Below, one piece after another: positions 15,079-23,783 of a stretch of 33,140 bases of DNA. The stretch's first letter is position 1; each line of letters begins with the position of its first letter. A program made the position numbers and the translations under genes. This stretch comes from Beijerinckiaceae bacterium (GTDB taxonomy: Bacteria; Pseudomonadota; Alphaproteobacteria; Rhizobiales; Beijerinckiaceae): contig SCSF01000101.1 of assembly GCA_004298435.1 (NCBI GenBank), positions 1 to 33,140 on the forward strand, given 5' to 3'. The notes under the pieces are model-generated. The model made no database searches. It saw only the letters and a program-made list of their open reading frames with translations, and was not told the origin of the DNA.

Positions 15079-17448
15079 ATGCTGGACGAGATGGCGGCCA
15101 AGGAACCTCTCACGCCTCCGCCACCCGATCGGCATCTTCCCCGCCTGGCCTTCGGGCTGGAGCGGATGGGGCTCATTTCTCTCCGCTTTCCCTATGTGAT
15201 CGCCGCAATCTTTGCGCTACTCGCAATCGGCGCCGCCTTCGGCGTTGGCCGCATCCAGGTCGATGATTCGCTGAGCCAGCTTTTCCGCTCGAATACGCCG
15301 GCCTTTCATCAGTATGAGGAGGTGACGCGGCGGTTTCCCTCTTCTGAATTCGACGTGCTTGTGGTGGTCGAAGGCAACAGCCTCCTGCAAAGAAATTCGG
15401 TGGAAAAGCTGGGCAATCTTGTCCAGGATTTGCAACTGATCGAAGGCACGCGCGGCATCATTTCGATTTTCTCGGCGCGCGAGCCACCCGAGCAGGGGCA
15501 TATTCCGCGCCCACTCTTCCCCGATACATTGCCGCCGGAAGGCCCTGCCTATAACGCCCTCATCCAGAAGGTGAAGGCGAACGAGATCCTGCGTGGCAAG
15601 CTACTGTCGGACGATGGCAAGCTCACCTTGATGGTGCTGTCGCTCGATCCGAAGGTCGCGCGCGGCAATGAGTTGGGACACGTCGTCGGCGAGATCCGCT
15701 CCGCCATGCACGACGATCTTGCCGGAACGCACCTGAATTACGAGCTCTCCGGCGTCCCGGTGATGCAGCTCGCGATCCGCAATGCGGTCGAGCGCGACCG
15801 GCTGCTGTACAACACCATTGGCTTTGCCGGCGGCTGCCTCATCGCGATTCTCTTCTTCCGCCGCATCTCCTTTATGATCATCGCGACGGCGCCACCCCTG
15901 CTCGCTATTCTTCTGGCGCTTGGCTCTCTCGGCTGGCTCGGATTCCAGCTCAATATGTTCCTGAATGTGATGACCCCGCTCATCATGGTCATCAGCTTTT
16001 CGGATTCGATGCAGCTTACCTTTGCGGCGCGCGATCGAATACTAGCCGGAGACAGTAAATCCCAGGCGTTGCGAACGGCGATCTCTGTCGTCGGCCCGGC
16101 ATGCGTGCTGACGCACGCCACCGCCGCCCTGTCGTTCGTCGCGCTGACCTTTTCCGATTCCGATCTCATCAAGGCGTTTGGCGAAGCGGGCCTGATCGCA
16201 ACCATCATTGCGATGCTGTCGGTTCTGATCTTTCTGCCGCTGCTCGGTGTTTTCCTTTTGCGCCGGGAGGCCGCGTTCGTCTCGCGGGTGAAAGGCACTG
16301 ATCTTGCCGTCGATGCGCTGCGGCGGTTTTGCGGCTGGATCGCCACCCGCATGGTCCACCGGCCGGGGCTTTACAGCCTGATTTGCGTTCTCGTGGTCGC
16401 GGGGCTCGGCTCCGTCTACGCGACCTTGCAGCCGCGCTACCAGCTCGCCGATCAGGTGCCGAACAATCAAAACGCCATCCAGGCGAACAAGCGCCTTGAC
16501 GCCAAATTGACCGGCGCGAGCCCCATCGACGTTCTCATCGAGTTCCCGAAGGGCGAGTCTCTCTATTCTCCCGAGACTCTGGCGACGATCAAGGCTGTCC
16601 ATGACACTTTGGCGAAACAGCCCGGCGTGGGGAATGTCTGGTCGCTCGAAACGCTACGCCGCTGGCTCGCCGAAAAGGCCGGAAAATCCGACGTCGCGAC
16701 GCTGAAGGAATATGTCAACCTGCTGCCGCGCTATCTGACGCGCCGCTTCGTATCTGCGGACAAGACCGCAGTCGTCGTCGAGGGCCGCGTGCCCGATGTC
16801 GATTCGAGCCGTCTGCTGCCAATCGTCAATTCGCTCGACAAATCGCTGAACGTGATACGAGCGCAGCACAAGGGCTACAACATCGCCGTCACTGGCCTTG
16901 CGGTCATCGCCGCGCGCAACAGTTCCCGCATGATCGAGAAACTCAATCACGGGCTGACGATCGAGATTGTCTTTGTCGCGGCTTTCATCGGCCTTTGCTT
17001 CCGCTCGCCGATCGTCATGCTGGCGGCCGTCATGCCGGCGATTTTCCCGGTCTTTGCATCGGGCGCGCTGCTTCTGGCGATGGGCATGGGTTTGCAATTC
17101 GCCAGCGTTGTTGCGCTCACCGTTTCCTTCGGTCTGGGCCTTAGCGCGACGATTCACTTCCTGAACCGCCTGCGGCTCGAACATCTGCCCGACGAAGATC
17201 CGGCGATCGGCGTCGAGCGGGCAACCGTGCTGGTTGGCCCCGCCGTGATCCTGACATCGATCGTGCTGGCCTGCGGTCTGTTCGTGACGGTCTTTTCCAA
17301 CCTGCCGTCGTTGCGTCTGTTCGGCTGGCTCAGCGCCTTCGCCATGCTCATGGCGCTGGTCGCCGACCTCACAATTCTGCGGCCGACGATCATGCTGCTC
17401 TATAGCTGGGCAGAGCGGAAACGCCGCCGCAAGGCCGGAGCGTCTTAA
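15079..17448 (+). CDS. MMPL/RND-superfamily exporter (COG1033 type)
   Basis: A 789-residue inner-membrane protein with two repeats of the RND half-transporter. Each has one N-terminal membrane helix (residues about 34-55; about 430-450), a large periplasmic domain, then five helices (about 235-395; about 635-780). Sterol-sensing-domain-like helices are visible, for example MLIMVISFSDSMQ-like (PLIMVISFSDSMQLTFA) and VALTVSFGLGLSATIHF. The family moves lipids or other hydrophobic molecules using proton-motive force. It resembles the hopanoid exporter HpnN in layout but is shorter, and no hopanoid genes flank it, so substrate is open. ATG 15079 has no strong ribosome site; ATG 15091 is an alternative. 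It converges on the next gene with seven bases between stops. Confidence 0.85.
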   Translation: MLDEMAAKEPLTPPPPDRHLPRLAFGLERMGLISLRFPYVIAAIFALLAIGAAFGVGRIQVDDSLSQLFRSNTPAFHQYEEVTRRFPSSEFDVLVVVEGNSLLQRNSVEKLGNLVQDLQLIEGTRGIISIFSAREPPEQGHIPRPLFPDTLPPEGPAYNALIQKVKANEILRGKLLSDDGKLTLMVLSLDPKVARGNELGHVVGEIRSAMHDDLAGTHLNYELSGVPVMQLAIRNAVERDRLLYNTIGFAGGCLIAILFFRRISFMIIATAPPLLAILLALGSLGWLGFQLNMFLNVMTPLIMVISFSDSMQLTFAARDRILAGDSKSQALRTAISVVGPACVLTHATAALSFVALTFSDSDLIKAFGEAGLIATIIAMLSVLIFLPLLGVFLLRREAAFVSRVKGTDLAVDALRRFCGWIATRMVHRPGLYSLICVLVVAGLGSVYATLQPRYQLADQVPNNQNAIQANKRLDAKLTGASPIDVLIEFPKGESLYSPETLATIKAVHDTLAKQPGVGNVWSLETLRRWLAEKAGKSDVATLKEYVNLLPRYLTRRFVSADKTAVVVEGRVPDVDSSRLLPIVNSLDKSLNVIRAQHKGYNIAVTGLAVIAARNSSRMIEKLNHGLTIEIVFVAAFIGLCFRSPIVMLAAVMPAIFPVFASGALLLAMGMGLQFASVVALTVSFGLGLSATIHFLNRLRLEHLPDEDPAIGVERATVLVGPAVILTSIVLACGLFVTVFSNLPSLRLFGWLSAFAMLMALVADLTILRPTIMLLYSWAERKRRRKAGAS

Positions 17449-17455
17449 AACCCTA

Positions 17456-17956
17456 TCAGTCGCGCCTGAGCGTCACCGATACGCCGGTGACATCTGTCGC
17501 TCCCTGGGGCCGGATCGTCACATATTGTCTGTTGCCGTGAACGGTCAGCGCCAGACCGGCCGTAAAAGTGCCGCCGGAGACGACGGCCTGAATGGTTCCA
17601 TTCCCGACATGGCCGCTGACGTCGCCCGACACGCCGCGCGTCGTTTCGCTCCAGGTGCCTGAAACCTTGCTGCCTTGCGCCTGAACTTCGCTCCGCACGT
17701 CGAATTTATAGCTCCGGCTGGCGCAAACCAGATTTTGCCCCAGCACTGTGCCAGCGTTCCCGGCCTGGTAAGTCCCGCGGCAGCGAATGGATTCCTGCGG
17801 ACCATTGGACACCGTGATTTTGCCGCTGCCGCGCCATTGGCCGGCAAATTTCGCGAAGGGTCCCGCGGCATGCGCCACGCCCACCTGCAAGGTGAGGGAC
17901 GCCAATGCCGTCGCTACGGCGAAAGCGAAGGATTTGCGATTAAAAGATTGCAGCAT
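17456..17956 (-). CDS. Small secreted protein of unknown function
   Basis: A 166-residue protein with a Sec signal peptide (FAFAVATALASLTLQVGVAHA, cleavage near residue 31). The mature part begins FAKFAGQWRGSGKI and continues as an apparent all-beta domain with alternating polar and hydrophobic residues. Its two Cys (about 59 and 78) could form a disulfide. Similar proteins occur widely in Rhizobiales as conserved hypothetical periplasmic proteins; the GQWRGSG start followed by a barrel-like pattern recalls lipocalin or THAP4-like folds, which is only a guess. GGAGG lies 12 bases before ATG 17956. Confidence 0.75.
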   Translation of the reverse strand: MLQSFNRKSFAFAVATALASLTLQVGVAHAAGPFAKFAGQWRGSGKITVSNGPQESIRCRGTYQAGNAGTVLGQNLVCASRSYKFDVRSEVQAQGSKVSGTWSETTRGVSGDVSGHVGNGTIQAVVSGGTFTAGLALTVHGNRQYVTIRPQGATDVTGVSVTLRRD

Positions 17957-18137
17957 GAATATCGGAGCCTCCGTCCCTCAAGACCAATCGTCAGGGTCGT
18001 TTCGATTCCTGACAGGCTGAGCATTTCCGCCAGTTTGGGCGCGCCGATAGTAACCGACTTCCGATTGATCGCAACGCCCTTGCCGGAACGACCTGCCGAG
18101 AGGACCCGGAAGCTGCGCAGCGCTAAATCGACCCATG

Positions 18138-18656
18138 TTAAGCGTCGACCGAGGGCTTTCCGGTCTCATCCCGCGGCGGCACAGGCCGCGGATCGAAAAA
18201 GAGATTTATGCGGTCCGCCAGCGAGTCACGAACGGATCGATAGGCTTGCAGCACATGCTCGCGGGCGCCTTCCACCACCGAAGGATCGAGCGTCGGCCAG
18301 TAGACGACATCCACAGCCAAAGTGCGGGTGAATTCCAGCGCCCTGTGATGCGCCTCGGGAGACAATGTTATGATGACATCGAAGCTCGCGTCTTCGAGAT
18401 CCTCGAAGGTATGCGGGCGATGCCGGGCGATATTGATCCCAACTTCCTCCATCACCGCCGCGGCCAGCGGATCGAGTTCGCCCCTGCGCACGCCGGCGGA
18501 GGCAAAATAGATGCCGCGGCCAAAATAGTAACGGCCGAAAGCCTCGGCCATGGGCGAGCGCAGGCCATTCTCCGAACAGGCGAAAAGAACCGCCTGTGGA
18601 CGCCGGATGCGCGCCGGTTGCGGCGGAAATGCGCTGCCTGCGTCACCATTGGACAC
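18138..18656 (-). CDS. Low-molecular-weight phosphotyrosine phosphatase family protein
   Basis: A 172-residue protein with the CX5RS phosphate loop at Cys27-Arg33-Ser34 (FACSENGLRSPMAE) and an Asp at about 124 (WPTLDPS) that may be the general acid. The family includes tyrosine phosphatases and thioredoxin-type arsenate reductases. The position directly after hisD and UPF0262 is the conserved alphaproteobacterial arrangement, so a housekeeping phosphatase is likelier than an arsenic gene. The start is GTG 18656, four bases after the UPF0262 stop; the nearby ATG at 18649 is out of frame. In many relatives infA follows; here no infA is found downstream. Confidence 0.88.
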   Translation of the reverse strand: MSNGDAGSAFPPQPARIRRPQAVLFACSENGLRSPMAEAFGRYYFGRGIYFASAGVRRGELDPLAAAVMEEVGINIARHRPHTFEDLEDASFDVIITLSPEAHHRALEFTRTLAVDVVYWPTLDPSVVEGAREHVLQAYRSVRDSLADRINLFFDPRPVPPRDETGKPSVDA

Positions 18657-18660
18657 GGCT

Positions 18661-19149
18661 TCAGCCTTTCCAGTGCAGCGCCGTGACGAGGGTGAAAATC
18701 CGCCGGGCCGTATCGATGTCGCAGTCGATCTTGCCCTTCAGGCGCTCCAGAAGGAGCTCGGCAGCCTCATTGTGGACCGCGCGGCGCCCCATATCGATGG
18801 CCTCGATCTGCGCGCGGGTCGCCGTGCGGATCGCCGCATAATAGCTCTCACAGACAAGAAAATAATCTTTGAGAAGACCGCGAAAAGGCGTCAGCGACAG
18901 TATGTGCGCGCTGAGAAACTCGCCCTTTTCGGAGCAAACTTCGAGGGCGAGTTTTGAATCATGCAGAGCGATTTTGAGCGCATAGGGACCGTCATCGAGA
19001 CCTGGCAGCCCAAAGCTGTTCTCCTCGATCAGATCGTAGATGGCGATCTGCCGCTCATGTTCCTGATCGGACGTGCCACGACCGATCGAAGCCTCGTCGA
19101 GCGCCACCGATACAAGACGATTGCGCCGGCTCGGCTCGTCTTCCGTCAT
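18661..19149 (-). CDS. UPF0262 family protein
   Basis: A 162-residue protein matching UPF0262, known only from Alphaproteobacteria. It has [70 protein letters not shown] and [16 protein letters not shown]. No activity is established. The ATG at 19149 overlaps the hisD stop as ATGA, which decides the start over upstream in-frame codons that would add 38 atypical residues inside hisD. It is the middle gene of a tightly coupled three-gene operon with hisD and the phosphatase. Confidence 0.93.
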   Translation of the reverse strand: MTEDEPSRRNRLVSVALDEASIGRGTSDQEHERQIAIYDLIEENSFGLPGLDDGPYALKIALHDSKLALEVCSEKGEFLSAHILSLTPFRGLLKDYFLVCESYYAAIRTATRAQIEAIDMGRRAVHNEAAELLLERLKGKIDCDIDTARRIFTLVTALHWKG

Positions 19150-20447
19150 GGCGCCATATGATCCAGACGCAAAGCGACGGAACGGGCATGTGCATCGAGC
19201 CCCTCCGCCTTGCCAAGTATAACCGCAGCCGGCCCTATCGCCGCGAGGCTCTGCGGGCTGCAATTCAAAATGGACGTGCGCTTCATAAAATCGAGCACGC
19301 TGAGGCCGGAGGAAAAGCGCGCTGAACGGGCCGTCGGCAGCACATGGTTTGACCCTCCGACGTAATCGCCGATCGCTTCCGGCGTATGTCCGCCGATGAA
19401 AATCGCACCTGCATTGACGACGCGCGCGGCAAGCGCATCGGCGTCAACCGACATGATTTCAAGATGCTCGGCTGCGAAGCGGTCGGCAAGCGGCAGGGCT
19501 TCGGCGAGAGACGGCACAAGGATGATCGCGCCATTGTCGCGCCAGCTCGCCCCCGCTATCTCCTTGCGCGGCAGGCTCGCCAGTTGATTTTCGACCGCCG
19601 CTTCCACCTGATCCGCCAACGCCGCGCTATCGGTGATCAATATGGATTGCGCCGCGCGGTCATGTTCGGCCTGGGCCAGGAGATCGGCAGCGATCCACTC
19701 GGGATTTGCGGTGCGATCGGCCATAATCAGCACTTCGGAAGGCCCGGCGATCATGTCGATCCCCACCGCGCCGAAGACCCGCCGCTTCGCCGCCGCGACA
19801 TAAGCATTGCCCGGCCCGACGATCTTGGAGACGGGCGCAATCGTCTTCGTCCCATAGGCGAGCGCGGCAACCGCCTGGGCGCCGCCGACCCTATAAATCT
19901 CGTCAACCTCGGCCAGCGCGGCGGCAGCCAGCACCAGCGGCTCGATGTGCCCGTCCGGCGCAGGAACGACCATGACGAGGCGCGCGACGCCTGCCACCTT
20001 CGCCGGCACGGCATTCATAAGGACGGAGGACGGATAGCTCGCCGTGCCGCCCGGCACATAAAGGCCCGCCGCCTCAATGGCGCGCCAGCGCCAGCCGAGC
20101 TTGACCCCGAGTGCATCGGTGAACACCTCGTCATGCGGCCGCTGCTTTTCGTGGAAGCTGGTGATCCGCTGATGCGCGAGGCGCAGCGCCTCTAGCGCCT
20201 CCGGCGTCACCGCCGCCTGCGCGGCCGCAATCTCCGCCGCAGACACCGCAAGGCCGGTCTTGGCGAGGTCGACACGGTCAAATTTCGCGGAATAATCGAT
20301 GAGCGCCGCATCGCCCCGGTCCCTCACGTCCGCAATGATCTTCTGCACCGCCTGATCGACATCTTCGGCCGTCTCGCGCTTCATGGCGAGAAGCGCAGCG
20401 AAGGCGGTGGCAAAATCAGGGGCCAGCCCATCGAGCCGCAGGGCCAT
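19146..20447 (-). CDS. hisD: Histidinol dehydrogenase
   Basis: HisD oxidises L-histidinol to L-histidine in two NAD-dependent steps, the last reactions of histidine synthesis. The 433 residues match the family. Zinc ligands Gln259, His262, Asp361 and His420 are all present, as are [31 protein letters not shown] and SNHVLPT. The ATG at 20447 is preceded by AAGGAGAAAAGG, which fixes it; an upstream in-frame start would add 58 Cys/Arg-rich residues that do not belong to the family. It leads the hisD-UPF0262-phosphatase operon. Confidence 0.97.
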   Translation of the reverse strand: MALRLDGLAPDFATAFAALLAMKRETAEDVDQAVQKIIADVRDRGDAALIDYSAKFDRVDLAKTGLAVSAAEIAAAQAAVTPEALEALRLAHQRITSFHEKQRPHDEVFTDALGVKLGWRWRAIEAAGLYVPGGTASYPSSVLMNAVPAKVAGVARLVMVVPAPDGHIEPLVLAAAALAEVDEIYRVGGAQAVAALAYGTKTIAPVSKIVGPGNAYVAAAKRRVFGAVGIDMIAGPSEVLIMADRTANPEWIAADLLAQAEHDRAAQSILITDSAALADQVEAAVENQLASLPRKEIAGASWRDNGAIILVPSLAEALPLADRFAAEHLEIMSVDADALAARVVNAGAIFIGGHTPEAIGDYVGGSNHVLPTARSARFSSGLSVLDFMKRTSILNCSPQSLAAIGPAAVILGKAEGLDAHARSVALRLDHMAP

Positions 20448-20604
20448 CCTTTTCTCCTTTTTCTCGGGGCCGATTAAGCTTGGTTTACGCCGGAACAGGC
20501 GGCGCGGCGACCAAAGCCATCCGAATGCCTCTGTTAGCCACGCCCGACACCTATGGCAACTCCGCTGCCGGGCAGCTCCGCATGCTTCCTTGCCGCAACC
20601 GGCC

Positions 20605-21084
20605 CTAAAGCAGCTTTTCAATCTCCGGCGCGAGATCGGCCGGCTTGGTTACAGGCGCAAAACGGGCCGTGACCCGCCCTTCCCGGTCGATGAGGAACTT
20701 GGTGAAGTTCCATTTGATCGGCTCGGTGCCCAGAATTCCCGCATGCTCCGCCTTAAGAAACTTATAAAGAGGATGCGCACCATTGCCGTTGACGTCGATC
20801 TTGTCGAACATCGGAAACGAAACGTCATAAGTGGTCGAGCAGAACCGCGCGATCTCCCCGGCGTCGCCGGGTTCCTGACTGCCGAACTGATTGCAGGGGA
20901 AGCCAAGAACGGCAAAGCCTTTCGGCCCATATTCGCGATATAGCGCCTCCAGCCCCTGATATTGCGGCGTGAAGCCGCATTTGCTCGCCACATTCACAAT
21001 GAGGAGAACCCGACCTTCGAAATCCCGGAGAGACGACCCGTCACCACCTAATCTCCGCGCGGAAAAATCATAGATCGTGCTCAT
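20605..21084 (-). CDS. Glutathione peroxidase family protein (thiol peroxidase)
   Basis: A 159-residue Cys-type glutathione peroxidase of the BtuE/Gpx group. The catalytic tetrad is visible: Cys36 ([12 protein letters not shown]), Gln70 ([13 protein letters not shown]), and Trp125 and Asn126 ([11 protein letters not shown]). Such enzymes reduce peroxides in the cytoplasm, often using thioredoxin instead of glutathione. The ATG at 21084 has GGAGAC a few bases upstream; an in-frame ATG at 21117 would add 11 residues. It is 157 bases upstream of hisD in the same direction, probably as a separate unit. Confidence 0.93.
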   Translation of the reverse strand: MSTIYDFSARRLGGDGSSLRDFEGRVLLIVNVASKCGFTPQYQGLEALYREYGPKGFAVLGFPCNQFGSQEPGDAGEIARFCSTTYDVSFPMFDKIDVNGNGAHPLYKFLKAEHAGILGTEPIKWNFTKFLIDREGRVTARFAPVTKPADLAPEIEKLL

Positions 21085-21267
21085 TGCTCGTCTCCAGAGA
21101 AGAAAATCCGGGCTCACGACGCCCCAACTTGTCCCGGCATGACTATCGCGCCGGCATCGCCCCCATTTTTCGTTAGAGTCTTTCTAAAACAGTTTGACCG
21201 GCATTGGAATGCGCCTGTTCGAGACTGCCTTCTGACGGGCCTCGCCGGGTGGAGGGAATCAAAACGC

Positions 21268-21302
21268 AAAAAAAGCCCCCGTCCCTCATGAAGGGACGGG
21301 GC
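21268..21302 (-). terminator. Intrinsic terminator, minus strand
   Basis: On the minus strand AGCCCCGTCCCTTC pairs with GAGGGACGGGGGCT around an ATG-centred loop, and seven T follow (A-run at 21268-21274 on the plus strand). It ends the transcript of the small membrane/coiled-coil gene at 21352-21666. Confidence 0.9.
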
Positions 21303-21351
21303 TCGCCGGAAATCCGGGAAATCGCGCCAAACGCCAGTTATCAAGTGTCAG

Positions 21352-21666
21352 CTACAAGGCCGTCGCACTCGCTTCCTTCAATCGCGATTGCAGCACATCG
21401 ATCTTGCCTTCGAGCTTGTCGATGTGATCGCGCAAATCGCTGATCGTCTTTTCGTAATAGTCGATCTTTTCCTCAAGCCTGCCGATTTCCGCGCGCAACT
21501 CGCCGATGGTCCGTTCGTAAATCTCGATCAACACGCCGATATGTGCATCGACCGTCGCTGCCAATGACGGCTGCCTGTCGATCAACGCCACGACGATGGC
21601 GGACACTGCGCCAATCAGAGTTCCCGCAAAGCCGACCGCAAGCGTGACCAAAATACCATTCGTCAT
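21352..21666 (-). CDS. Small membrane protein with long coiled coil
   Basis: A 104-residue protein with one membrane helix at residues 5-28 (ILVTLAVGFAGTLIGAVSAI). A strongly heptad-patterned charged coiled coil follows at about 45-100 (IYERTIGELRAEIGRLEEKI, then ISDLRDHIDKLEGKIDVL). I recognise no family. AGGAAAGG lies about nine bases before ATG 21666, and a strong terminator follows the gene, so it is a real single-gene unit. Small membrane/coiled-coil proteins occur as spanin- or holin-like phage products, but also as chromosomal proteins; its place at the edge of the accessory region leaves this open. Confidence 0.7.
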   Translation of the reverse strand: MTNGILVTLAVGFAGTLIGAVSAIVVALIDRQPSLAATVDAHIGVLIEIYERTIGELRAEIGRLEEKIDYYEKTISDLRDHIDKLEGKIDVLQSRLKEASATAL

Positions 21667-21734
21667 GGACTTACGCCTTTCCTCCGCAAATGATTTTCAT
21701 GCTGCGTCCTTTCGCACGGTGCACTGCTTGAGAC

Positions 21735-21974
21735 ATGACCGCGAAAGCATCCCCGCCACGCGATGAAACGCGCACGCAAAAGCCGCCGCTGGAAAAGGCG
21801 GCGGATCAAAATGCGTTCGGGATGAATTGGCAGGAACTTATGATATGCGCCGCCAGAAAGGCGTTCGAGGCATGCATCTTTCAGACAGAAGGCCCTACAT
21901 CGTTTCCTGAAAACACTTTGTCTGACAAAAACGCGGCATGCGGCCTCGCGCGAACGCGAAGCCGCAAAGCCTGA
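21735..21974 (+). CDS. Possible small protein, unrecognised
   Basis: A 79-codon plus-strand frame (MTAKASPPRDETRTQKPPLE, later FGMNWQELMICAARKAFEAC). It has a basic, Pro-rich start and a short helix-like middle. There is no strong ribosome site (TTGAGAC before the ATG) and no family I recognise. It is divergent from the coiled-coil gene and convergent with the His-rich gene. It may be noise; without it, 21667-21986 is a 320-base gap holding only the hairpin at 21940-21965. Confidence 0.3.
   Translation: MTAKASPPRDETRTQKPPLEKAADQNAFGMNWQELMICAARKAFEACIFQTEGPTSFPENTLSDKNAACGLARTRSRKA
21940..21965. terminator. Hairpin downstream of the His-rich gene
   Basis: GCGGCCTCGCG and CGCGAAGCCGC form an 11-bp stem with one mismatch around a CGAA loop. 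It follows the stop of the minus-strand His-rich gene, but the nearest T-run on that strand is nine bases further, so it is a non-canonical terminator at best. Confidence 0.4.
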
Positions 21975-21986
21975 CTCTTTAGTGTC

Positions 21987-22649
21987 TTACCGAAGCCTGA
22001 TCCACGCAATGACGCGACTGAGCGGATAGCTGCTGACCGTCACCCGATGATGACTCTGATTGCCACCGAGCCCCAGAAAACCGCGACCGCCATAGCCGGC
22101 AAAGAAGGTCGCATGCGAGCGCATGACGGCCACATCACCTGGCCTTGGAGACTTGACGCGATAGCCCATGTGAAGCGCATCAACCGCGCGCAGCGACGCG
22201 TTGGTGAAATGCCCCGTCTTCCGCGCAATCATATTGATGAAGGCTTTGCACCAGGGTCCGTGAAAGCCGGTTGGATTGCGATCGCCGACAAAATGCGATG
22301 CCACGGCAAGCACCCGCGAATTTCCTTCATTGGCAGTCGCGCGCCAGACTCTCGGATCGCGGCTTCGTGCCGCGGAATGGTAATGCCGATGCCGCCACTC
22401 ATGGCGAACGGAATGATGTCCGTGATGATGCCAGTGATGGCGATGATGGCGCCGCCGATGATGATGGTGCGGATGATGCGGATGATTATGATGATAATAG
22501 TGATGATGATGGGGGTGCCGATGTCTCATCGTGTGGGCTTCGGCGTGCCCTGAAAACGCGAAGGCTGTCGCGATAAAAAGAGACGATGCGACAATTTTTC
22601 GCCAGCACTTCGGACCTTTCAGAAAATCGAACTTCGTGCAGTTCATCAT
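21987..22649 (-). CDS. Secreted His-rich TIGR02594/CHAP-like protein
   Basis: A 220-residue protein in three parts. Residues 1-38 are a signal peptide (KIVASSLFIATAFAFSGHAEA). Residues 35-91 hold 30 histidines, mostly in runs such as PHHHHYYHHNHPHHPHHHH. Residues 105-220 match the TIGR02594 type of NlpC/P60- or CHAP-like cysteine amidase: GPWCKAFINM with Cys134, a GDVAVMRSH block with His169, and FLGLGGNQSHHRVTVSSYP with Asn187. The family is linked to peptidoglycan cleavage; the His region probably binds metal, which is inference. The second ATG (22646) is better spaced from GAGG than the first, so the start may be one codon later. It lies next to phage genes but has its own signal peptide, unlike a classic endolysin. 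Confidence 0.8.
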   Translation of the reverse strand: MMNCTKFDFLKGPKCWRKIVASSLFIATAFAFSGHAEAHTMRHRHPHHHHYYHHNHPHHPHHHHRRRHHRHHWHHHGHHSVRHEWRHRHYHSAARSRDPRVWRATANEGNSRVLAVASHFVGDRNPTGFHGPWCKAFINMIARKTGHFTNASLRAVDALHMGYRVKSPRPGDVAVMRSHATFFAGYGGRGFLGLGGNQSHHRVTVSSYPLSRVIAWIRLR

Positions 22650-22991
22650 ACCTCACTCTTACGCCTGTACGGAATACGCATGCGCTGACTCAAAAAAATC
22701 GATGCATACATCGGAAAATTTCGAGGCAGTCATCATGGGAACACCGAAATGCCGCAACATTCCGGAGCCAGTCTGTCTGTCACTCGCGTCGGTTCAGGCG
22801 ATGAACCAACATCATAAAAGCGGCAGGAATCCGGGCATTTCGTGACACTGCCAGTTCTGTGCCCGAACCGAATTTGCGCGGTTAGCACAGCCACAAACGC
22901 TGGTACATGCGACATTGAATCGCCCGTAAACTTGGTAATTCCGCGTGTTTGGCGCATGACAACTGCATTTGCATGCGACAAAAAATCGCCA
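22650..22991. other. Intergenic region, left edge of phage-type genes
   Basis: About 340 bases with no supportable gene; the short open frames on both strands have no ribosome site and no recognisable product. It holds the promoter of the His-rich gene and the 3' end of the phage-type gene block. No attachment site or tRNA remnant was recognised. Confidence 0.4.
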
Positions 22992-23759
22992 TCACACTGC
23001 TTCTCGCAGCGTTGCGAGATCCGCCATCAACGCACTCTTGTCGAAGCCAGAGGGCGCATTGCGTCCTGCTGCAAACCAGTCGGATGAGACGATTGCGTAG
23101 GATTCATCCGTGTAGGCCCACCAGAAATTCCAGCTCATGCGCATCATGCAGCCCCATGAGATGAAATGAACGAAGCGGCTGTCATAGCCGACGACATAAA
23201 CGCAATGGCCACCCCAGGAGCCAGGCGCGCCATCGCCGGAAAAACCTTGCGGCGTCACCGTCCAGACACTTTGATTTTGTGCAGCGAGCGGCAACGCGAC
23301 GCCGATATAGGCGCCGCCGAAGAGCCAGATCGCGTCGCGCACATCCCGAATGTCTCTTGGCTGCAAGGCCGCATAGCCATCGATGGCATGACCTTCGAAT
23401 GGAGCCTTCAACCAGTAATTCAGGACATCTGTTTCGACAGCGCCCTGATCGCTCGAAGGATCGTCCGGTCGATAGCCGAAGATTTCGTAGCGTGCGAGGA
23501 TCGCAGAATCCGGCAGCGTCACCATCTTGCCTGTCGCGACGTAGGTCCATGTCTGGATCGCATGCCCCATGCCGGCGCAGGTGCAATCGCCGAGTTCATC
23601 ATTCATCATCATGCCGAAATCAGCGCTTTCCCGTCCTTTCAGCCAATTGCTTTGTGCGGGTGCTGGCGGCAGGTTCGCGGTATAACGCGCGAGCATCGGC
23701 ACGCGCATATCGTGCTTCGGCGGCTTCTTTCCGAGTTTCACCGTAGCGAGATCAAGCAT
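22992..23759 (-). CDS. Papain-fold-like protein, phage-associated
   Basis: A 255-residue protein, last gene of the phage block. Its layout resembles a C1/C39-like cysteine peptidase: LGDCTCAGMGHAIQTW with Cys59 or Cys61 near the N-terminus, GGHCVYVVGYD with His185, and HFISWGCM where papains have NSWG. The usual Asn before SWG is Ile200 here, so the third catalytic residue is missing or replaced. There is no signal peptide. GAGAGGA lies eight bases before ATG 23759. It follows the holin-like gene by 24 bases. Homologous proteins in alphaproteobacterial prophages are usually called hypothetical; a peptidase-like fold is my inference from these motifs. Confidence 0.7.
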   Translation of the reverse strand: MLDLATVKLGKKPPKHDMRVPMLARYTANLPPAPAQSNWLKGRESADFGMMMNDELGDCTCAGMGHAIQTWTYVATGKMVTLPDSAILARYEIFGYRPDDPSSDQGAVETDVLNYWLKAPFEGHAIDGYAALQPRDIRDVRDAIWLFGGAYIGVALPLAAQNQSVWTVTPQGFSGDGAPGSWGGHCVYVVGYDSRFVHFISWGCMMRMSWNFWWAYTDESYAIVSSDWFAAGRNAPSGFDKSALMADLATLREAV

Positions 23760-23783
23760 TGCGCAGATCCTCTCACCGAATGA

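Noticed and set aside
18138-18656. Arsenate reductase as the primary call
   Set aside because: The CX5R loop is shared with tyrosine phosphatases and the gene belongs to the hisD cluster, not to an ars operon.
19386-20195. Plus-strand frame of 269 codons
   Set aside because: Antisense to hisD, whose zinc ligands and motifs are complete.
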